Assembly (NCBI GenBank): GCA_964425605.1
Contig: CAYRNR010000011.1
Location: 1 to 64,000 of the forward strand
Origin: CAYRNR01 sp964425605
Lineage (GTDB): Bacteria > Myxococcota_A > UBA796 > UBA9615 > CAYRNR01
Length of the DNA: 64,000 nucleotides
Direction of reading: 5' to 3'
In this document: positions 52,601 through 61,600 of the stretch, one piece after another
How positions within the stretch are numbered: the first letter of the stretch is position 1
Layout of the letters: every line of letters begins with the position of its first letter
Notes under the pieces: generated by a model
Database searches by the model: none
Seen by the model: only the letters and a program-made list of their open reading frames with translations
Told to the model about the DNA's origin: nothing
Made by a program: the position numbers and the translations under genes

Positions 52601-55600
52601 GGACGGCCCGGATCTCGACGTGCTCAGCGAGCTGATCTTCGAGCCCCACCTGGCCGACGATTGGCCCACGGCCGTGGACCTGGCGACCGGGGCCCTCGAA
52701 CGGAAGTCCACCCTGTTCTATGCGCGCTGGGTCCGCGGCGCGGCCCTGGGCAAGCTCGGCGAGCTGGACGCGGCGCTGGCCGACCTCCAGGCATGCACGG
52801 CCGCGCCCGCCGACTGGCTGGCGCGCTTCGCCGACGCGGTCCACGACTCCCTGGCCGAGGTGTACCTGCAGAGGGGAGATCCGGAGCTGGCCCTGGAGCA
52901 CGCCGAGGAGGCGCTCCGCCTGGCGCCGGAGCGGACGACGTGTCTGGCGATCAAGGACCAGGCGCTGCTCGCCCTGGGTCGCTCGGACGAGGGCGAGGAG
53001 TGGATACGGACCGTGCTGACGGAGTCGTCTCCGCAGTCCGCGCTCGGCCACGCGTACCTGCTGCTGCGCCTGTGCGAGCGGGGGGAGTACGAGGTGGTGG
53101 ACGAGCTCGCCGCCGCCCTCCTCGAGAGGATCGCGGACGGCAACGCAGGCCCGGGCCTGGCGAATCTGGTGGGTGTGATCCGCGGTGATGGCGGCCCCTC
53201 GATCGCGCCCCTCGGCGCCCACGCCGCTTCGACGCGAGGCCTGATGCAGGCGCTGATGCGCGCCCACCACGGCCAGGGCCGCGGCGACGAGGCCGTCGAG
53301 CTGGCGCGGCGTGTCCTGTCCGCCGTGGACGCGGCGGACCTGGACGTGCTCGGGGAGCTGATCTTCGAGCACCACCTCGCCAGCGAGTGGGCCGTGGCCG
53401 TGGAGCTGGCCGGCGAGGTGCTTCAGCGCCGCCCGGGCCTGTTCTACGCCCGCTGGGTGCGAGGCGCGGCGCTGGGCAAGCTCGGCGAGGCAGACGGGGC
53501 GCTGGAGGACCTGCGCGCCTGCCTCGACGCGCCCACGGAGTGGAAGACCCGGTTCGCCGACGCGGTCCACGACTCCCTGGCCGAGGTGTACCTGCAGTAC
53601 GACGAGCCGGAGCTGGCCCTGGAGCACGCAGAGGAGGCGCTCCGGCTGGCGCCCGAACGCACGACGTGCCTGGCGATCAAGGACCAGGCGCTGCTCGCCC
53701 TGGGCCGCTCGGACGAGGGCGAGGAGTGGATACGGACCGTGCTCACGGAGTCCTCGCCGCGGTCCGCGCTGGGCCACGCCTATCTCCTCCTGCGGCTGTG
53801 CGAGCGCGAGGAGTACCCCCTCGTGGACGAGCTGGGGGCAGCCCTGCTCGACCGGATCGCCGGTGGCGGCGCTGGCTCCGCGGTGGCGAGCCTGGTCCGG
53901 GTGGTGCGCGGAGACGACGAGCCGGCGACCGAGGCGCTGGGCTCGCAAGCCGCGTCCATGCGCGGCCTGCTCCAGGCGCTCGTCCGTGCCCACTACGGCC
54001 GGGGGCGCGGTGACGAGGCCCGGGCGCTGTGCCGACGGGTCCTCGAGGCGGTCGACGGCCCGGACCTCGAGGTGCTGTGCGAGCTGACCTTCGAGCCCCA
54101 CCTGGCCGACGACTGGGCCGAAGCCGTGGAGCTCACCGGCGACGTACTGCGCCACCACCCGGAGCTGGTCTATCCGCGCTGGGTGCGGGGCGCGGCGCAG
54201 GGCAAGCTCGACGAGACGGACCTGGCGCTCGAGGACCTGCGCACCTGCCTCGACGCGCCGGCCGAGCGGCTGGCGCCCTTCGCCGACGCCGTACACGACT
54301 CGCTGGCCGAGGTGCACCTGCAGCGACGCGAGCCCGACGAAGCGCTGCGACACGCCCGGGAGGCGCTGAAGCACGACCCGGGCAAGACCCAGAGCCAGAC
54401 CCTCGAGATGCTCGCGCTACAGCACCAAGCCTATCGGGCCCAGAGCCGGGGGGAGTCCGACGAGGCGCTGCAGCTCGTGGCCGCCATCGAGGACATCGAT
54501 CCCGAGCGAGCGACGAAGCTGAGGATCCAGGTGCTGCTCGACCTGGGTTTCGAGGCTCACGCCCGCGGGGAGACCGACGAGGCGCTGCACCTCGCAGAGG
54601 AGGTCCTGGCCCTGGAGCCACAGGACGCCAAGGGCAACGAGCTGCGAGGGCTGGCGCTGATCACTCTGGGGTACCACGCCCACGACCGCGGCGAGGTGGA
54701 GCAAGCCCTGCGGCTGGCGACGGAGGCCTCGGACATCCTCCCCCGGAGAGCCCGGGAGCTGGCCGTCCAGGTCCAGCTCGCGATGGGCTTCGAGGCGCAC
54801 GCCGCCGGAGACGCCGACGCAGCCCTGCAGCAGGCCGAACGTATCCTGGAGCAGAGCCCCGGGCACCCGGAGGCCCTCGGCCTGAAGGCCTCGGCGCTGA
54901 TGGCCACGGGTTACCAGGCCCACGCCCGGGGGGAGATCCAGGAGGCGCTGCGGCGCGCCGACGAGGTCCAGGAGATCGAGGGCGGTAGGGGCCAGGATCT
55001 CAAGCTCGAGGCCCTGTACGCCCTGGCCGCCGAGCATCTCCGGAGAGGCGACGCCGAGCAGGCCCTGGAGCAGGCGAATGCCGCGCTCGCCCTCGCCCCG
55101 GACCGCCCCCACGTGCTGGATCTGCGGGATCGGGCGCTGCTCGCGCTGCAGACCCTCGACGAGGGTGAGGCGGGTGTCCGCGAGGTGCTCCTCGAGACCT
55201 CCCCCCGCTTCGGCCTGGGACAGGCCCACCTGCTGCTGAAGCTGGTCGAGCGCGGCCGCCACCGGGTCGCGGTGGACCTCGGCGAGCAGCTGCTGGGGCG
55301 GATCTCTGGCGGCGACGCCGGGCCCGCGGCGCAGCACGTCGCCCGCGCCGTGCTCGACGCCGGCGGGACGGGATCGGGGCCAGCGCTGGGTGATCTGGGG
55401 CCGGCGGCCCGGAGCCTGCTCCAGGCGTTGTCGCGAGCGCGCTTCCAGCTGGGGCACCGGCGCAAGGCCGTCGCCGTCATCCGCCGTGCCCTGGCCGCGG
55501 CTTCGGATCAGGACCTCGAGGTGCTCAGCGAGCTGATCTTCGAGCCTCACCTGGCCGACGAGTGGGCCCTGGCCGAGGAGCTCGCGAGCGCGCTCCTCGT

Positions 55601-58600
55601 TCGACGATCCGACCTCGCCTACGCGAGGTGGGTCCGCGGCGCGGCGCGAGGCAAGCTCGACGAGCTGGACGGCGCGCTCGAGGATCTCCGAGCCTGCCTG
55701 GATGCCGATCCCCGGTGGCTGGCGCGCTTCGCCGACGCGGTCCACGACTCCCTGGCCGAGGTCCACCTGCAGCGCTCCGAGCCGGCTCTGGCGCTGGAGC
55801 ACGCGGACGAGGCGCTGAAGCTGAACCCCGGCAAGGCGCAGAGCCGCGAACTCAAGGCGCTCGCGTTGCAGCACCTGAGCTACGCCGCCCAGACCCGCGG
55901 CGAGGCCGACGAGGCGCTGAAGCTCGCCGAGGCGGTGAAGGACCTCGACCCCGGCCGGTCGGCGGCGCTGAAGCTCCAGGTACGGATCGACGCGGGCTTC
56001 GAGGCCCACGCCCGCGGCGAGACCGACGGCGCCCTGCGGCTCGCCGAGGAGGTGCTGGCCCAGGAGCCGGACCACCCCAAGGGGCTCGAGCTGAAGGGCC
56101 TGGCGCTGATCGCGCTGGGCTACCGGGCCCACGACCGGGACGAGGCCGAGGAGGCCCTGCGGCGTGCCGAGGAGGCCGCGCCCATCGATCCGGTCCGGTC
56201 CCGGGAGCTGGCCATCCAGGTCCAGCTGGCGGTCGGATTCGCGGCCCACGCCCGCGGCGACTCCGACCGGGCCCTGGAGCAGGCCGAGGAGGTGCTGCGG
56301 CTCGATCCCGATCACCCCGAAGCGCTCGGCTTGAAGGCCGCCGCCCTCATGGCCGCGGGCTACCGGGCCCACGCCCGGGGCAATCTCCGTGAGGCGCTAC
56401 GGCGCGCTGACGAGGTGCTGGAGATCGACCGGGTTCGGGGGCAGGACCTCAAGATCGAGGCCCTCTGTGCCCTGGCCACCGAGAACCTGCAGCGGGGTGA
56501 CGCCGAGCAGGCGCTGGAGCACGCCAGGGCCGCGCTGGTCCTCGCCCCCGATCGACCCCATGTCCTGAATCTGCGGGACCGGGCGCTGCTCGCGTTGCAG
56601 CACCTGGACCAGGGGGAGGCGGGCGTCCGCGAGGTGCTGCTGGGGACCTCCCCCCGCTTCGCCCTGGGGCAGGCCCACCTGCTGCTGGCCCTGTGCGAGC
56701 GAGGGCGCCACCGCACCGCGCTCGAGCTGGGCGGAGGCCTGCTGGAACGGATCGGCAGGGACGACGCCGGGTCCGCGGCCGGGCGGGTGGTGCGCGCGAT
56801 CCTCACGGGAGAGGCCAGCCGTGGCACCGAGCCGCTGGGTACCCAGGGACCCCCGCTGCGCAGCCTCGTCCAGGCCCTCGCCAGGGCGCGATACGGCCTG
56901 GGTCACAAGCGCAAGGCACGGGATCTGGTCCGCCGAGCCCTGGACGCCGCGGGGGACGACGACCTGGAGACCCTCAGCCCGTTGATCTTCGAACCCCACC
57001 TGGCTGACGAGTGGGCCACGGCCGTTCAGCTGGCAGGCGAGGTGCTGCGGCGCTGCCCGGAGCTCGCCTACGCACGCTGGGTGCGCGGAGCGGCGCACGG
57101 CAAGCTCGGCGATCTGGACTCGGCGCTCGAGGACCTGCTCGCCTGCCTCGACGCGCCGCCGGAACAGCTGGCGCCCTTCGCCGACGCCGTGCACGACTCC
57201 CTGGCCGAGGTCCACCTGCAGCGTGGCGAACCCGAGCGGGCGCTGAAGCACGCAGGGGAAGCGCTGGCGATCGATCCCGACAAGACCCAGAGCCGGAACC
57301 TCAAGGTGCTGGCGCTGCAGCACATGACCTACGGCGCCCAGACCCGTGGCGAGGCCGACGAGGCCCTGCGGCTCACCGCCGCCATCGAGGATCTGGATCA
57401 CACACGCGCCGCCGAGTTGAGGCTCCAGGTGTGGCTCGATCTGGGCTTCGCCGCCCACGCCCGGGGGGAGTCCGGCGAGGCCCTGCGGCTCGCCGAGGAG
57501 GTGCTGGGCGTCGAGCCCGACCACCCCAAGGGAGTCGAGCTGAAGGGACTCGCGCTCATCGCCCAGGGATACGGGGCCCACGACCGGGGTGACCCCGACG
57601 GGGCCCTGCGGCTGGCCGCGGCGGCCGCGTCGTTGGATCCGGTCCGGTCCCAGGAGCTGGCCGTCCAGGTGCAGCTTGCGATGGGCTTCGAGGCCCACGC
57701 CGCAGGAGACGCCGACACAGCCCTGCAGCAGGCCGAGTCGATCCTCCAGCAGTCCCCCGACCACCCCGAGGCCCTCGGCCTGAAGGCCGCGGCCCTCATG
57801 GCCACGGGCTACCAGGCCCACGCCCGAGGGGAGCTCAGCGAGGCGCTGCGGCGCGCCGACGAGGTGCAGGAGATCGACCGGGGCCGGGGCCAGGACCTCA
57901 AGCTCGAGGCGCTCTACGCTCTGGCCGCCGAGCACCTCCGGCAGGGGGACGCCGACCTGGCGCTGGAGCAGGCGAGCGCCGCCCTCGCCCTCGCCCCCGA
58001 CCGCCCCCACGTGCAGGACCTGCGGGACCGGGCGCTGCTCGCGCGGCGGAACCTGGACGAGGGGGAGGCGGGCGTCCGCGAGGTGCTCCTCGAGACCTCT
58101 CCCCGCTTCGGCCTGGGACAGGCCCACCTGCTGTTGAACCTGGTCGAGCGCGGCCGCCACCGGGTCGCGGTGGATCTCGGCGAGCGGCTGCTGGAGCGGA
58201 TCTCGGGTGGCGACGCCGGGACCGCGGCGCAGCACGTCGCCCGGGCCGTGCTCGACGCCGAGGAGACGACTCCGGGACCGTCGTTGGGTGACCTGGTTGC
58301 CGCCGCGCGGAGCCTGCTGCAGGCCCTGTCGCGCGCGCGCTTTGGGCTGGGGCACCGGCGCAAGGCCGTGGCGATCATCCAGCGCGCCCTCGCCGCAGCC
58401 GCGGATCAGGATCTGGAGGTGCTCAGCGAGCTGATCTTCGAGCCCCACCTCGCCGGCGAGTGGGCCCTGGCCGAGGAGCTCGCGAGCCAGGTGCTCGTTC
58501 GACGATCCGACCTCGCCTACGCGAGGTGGATCCGCGGCGCGGCCAGGGGCAAGCTCGACGAGCTGGACGGCGCGCTCGAGGATCTCCGGGCCTGCCTGGA

Positions 58601-61600
58601 TGCCGATCCCCGGTGGCTGGCGCGCTTCGCCGACGCGGTCCACGACTCCCTGGCCGAGGTCCACCTGCAGCGCTCGGAGCCGGACCTGGCCCTGGAGCAC
58701 GCGGACGAGGCGCTGAAGCTGAACCCGGGCAAGACGCAGAGCCGCGAGCTCAAGGCGATGGCGCTACAGCACCTGACCTACCGCGCCCAGACCCGCGGCG
58801 AGGCCGACGAGGCGCTCGAGTTCGCCGAGGCGGTGGAGGACCTCGATCCCGGCCGGTCGGCGGCGCTGAAGCTCCAGGTGCGCATCGACGCGGGCTTCGA
58901 GGCCCACGCCCGGGGTGAGACCGACGGGGCCCTGCGGCTCGCCGAGGAGGTGCTGGCCCAGGAGCCGGACCACCCCAAGGGGCTCGAGCTCATGGGGCTG
59001 GCGGTGATCGCGCAGGGCTACCGGGCCCACGACCGGGGCGAGGCCGAAGAGGCCCTGCGGATGGCCGAAAAGGCCGCGACCATCGACCCGGTCCGGTCCC
59101 GGGAGCTGGCCATCCAGGTCCAGCTGGCGATGGGATTCGAGGCGCACGCCCGCGGTGACTCCGACCGAGCCCTGGAGCAGGCCGAGGAGGTGCTGCGGCT
59201 CGATCCCGAGGCGCCCGAGGCCCTCGGCCTGAAGGCCGCTGCCCTGATGGCCTCGGGCTACCAGGCCCACGACCGGGGAGAGAACCGCGAGGCGTTGCAG
59301 CGCGCCGATGAGGTGCTGCAGATCGACCGAAATCGAGGCCGGGACCTCAAGCTCGAGGCCCTCTGTGCCCTGGCCACCGATCACCTCCAGCAAGGTGACG
59401 CGGAGCAGGCCCTGGATCTCGCGACCATCGCGCTCGAGATCGCCCCGGACCGCCCCCACGTGTGCGATCTGCGGGACCGGGCGCTGCTGGCGCTGTGGCA
59501 CCTGGACGAGGGGGAGGCAGGCGTCCGCGAGGTGCTCCTCGAGACCTCCCTGCGCTTCGCCCTGGGACAGGCCCACCTGCTGCTGAGGCTGGTCGAGCGC
59601 GGCCGCCACCGGGTCGCAGTAGACCTCGGCGAGCGGCTGCTGGAGCGGATCGCGGGTGGCGACGCCGGGACCGCGGCGCAGCACGTCGCCCGGGCCGCGC
59701 TCGACGCCGAGGAGGCGACGCCGGGACCGTCGCTGGGTGACCTGGCTGCCGCGGCGCGGAGCCTGCTTCAGGCCCTGGCGCGCGCGCGCTTCGGGCTGGG
59801 GCACCGGCGCAAGGCCGTGGCGGTCATCCGTTGCGCCCTGGCCGCGGCCGCGGATCAGGATCTGGAGGTGCTCAGCGAGCTGATCTTCGAGCCCCACCTC
59901 GCCGGCGAGTGGGCCCTGGCCGAGGAGCTCGCGAGCCAGGTGCTCGTTCGACGATCCGACCTCGCCTACGCGAGGTGGATCCGCGGCGCGGCCAGGGGCA
60001 AGCTCGACGAGCTGGACGGCGCGCTCGAGGATCTCCGGGCCTGCCTGGATGCCGATCCCCGGTGGCTGGCGCGCTTCGCCGACGCGGTCCACGACTCCCT
60101 GGCCGAGGTCCACCTGCAGCGCTCGGAGCCGGACCTGGCCCTGGAGCACGCGGACGAGGCGCTGAAGCTGAACCCGGGCAAGACGCAGAGCCGCGAGCTC
60201 AAGGCGATGGCGCTACAGCACCTGACCTACCGCGCCCAGACCCGCGGCGAGGCCGACGAGGCGCTCGAGTTCGCCGAGGCGGTGGAGGACCTCGATCCCG
60301 GCCGGTCGGCGGCGCTGAAGCTCCAGGTGCGCATCGACGCGGGCTTCGAGGCCCACGCCCGGGGTGAGACCGACGGGGCCCTGCGGCTCGCCGAGGAGGT
60401 GCTGGCCCAGGAGCCGGACCACCCCAAGGGGCTCGAGCTGAAGGGCCTGGCGCTGATCGCGCTGGGCTACCGGGCCCACGACCGGGACGAGGCCGAGGAG
60501 GCCCTGCGGCGGGCCGAGGAGGCCGCGCCCATCGACCCGGTCCGGTCCCGGGAGCTGGCCATCCAGGTCCAGCTGGCGATCGGATTCGCAGCCCACGCCC
60601 GCGGCGACTTCGACCAGGCCCTGGAGCAGGCCGAAGAGGTGCTGCGCCTCGATCCCGAGGCCCCCGAGGCCCTGGGACTGAAGGCGGCCGCCCTGATGGC
60701 CACGGGCTACCGAGCACACGCCCAGGGAGAGGACCGCGAGGCGCTGCAGCGCGCCGACGAGGTGCTGGAGATCGACCCGCATCGGGGCCGGGACCTCAAG
60801 CTCGAGGCCCTCTGCGCCCTGGCCACCGATCACCTCCAGCAAGGTGACGCGGAGCAGGCCCTGGATCTCGCGACCATCGCGCTCGAGATCACCCCGGACC
60901 GCCCCCACGTGCGCGACCTGCGGGACCGGGCGTTGCTCGCGCTGCGACGCCTCGACGAGGGGGAGGCGGGCGTCCGCGAGGTGCTCCTCGAGACCTCACC
61001 GCGCTTCGCCCTGGGGCAGGCCCACCTGCTGCTGGAGCTGTGCGAGCGCGGCCGCCATCGTGCCGCCGTGGATCTCGGCGGGCGCCTGCTGGAGCGGATC
61101 TCGGGTGGCGGCGCCGGACCCGCTGCGCAGCACGTCGCCCGGGCCGTGCTCGACGACGGCGAGGCGGCTCCGGGACCAGCCCTGGGCGATCTGGGCGCCG
61201 CCGCGCGGAGCCTGCTGCAAGCCCTGGCGCGCGCGCACTTCGGGTTGGGGCACCGGCGCAAGGCCGTGACGATGATCCAGCGCGCCCTGGCCGCGGCCGC
61301 GGATCAGGACCTGGAGGTGCTCAGCGAGCTGATCTTCGAGCCCCACCTCGCCGACGAGTGGGCCCACGCCGAAGCGATCGCGAGCGAGGTGCTCGCGCGG
61401 CGCCCCGACCTCGCCTACGCGAGGTGGATCCGCGGCGCGGCCAGGGGCAAGCTCGACGAGCTGGACGGCGCGCTCGAGGATCTCCGGGCCTGCCTGGATG
61501 CCGATCCCCGGTGGCTGGCGCGCTTCGCCGACGCGGTCCACGACTCCCTGGCCGAGGTCCACCTGCAGCGCTCCGAGCCGGATCAGGCCCTGGAGCACGC

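Noticed and set aside
52095..58700. Several long minus-strand frames (for example 52095-54374, 54417-56372, 56397-58700) opposite the giant gene
   Set aside because: They repeat with the 726- and 1449-nt period because they are complements of the repeat modules. They break at different places from copy to copy, while the plus-strand frame never breaks.
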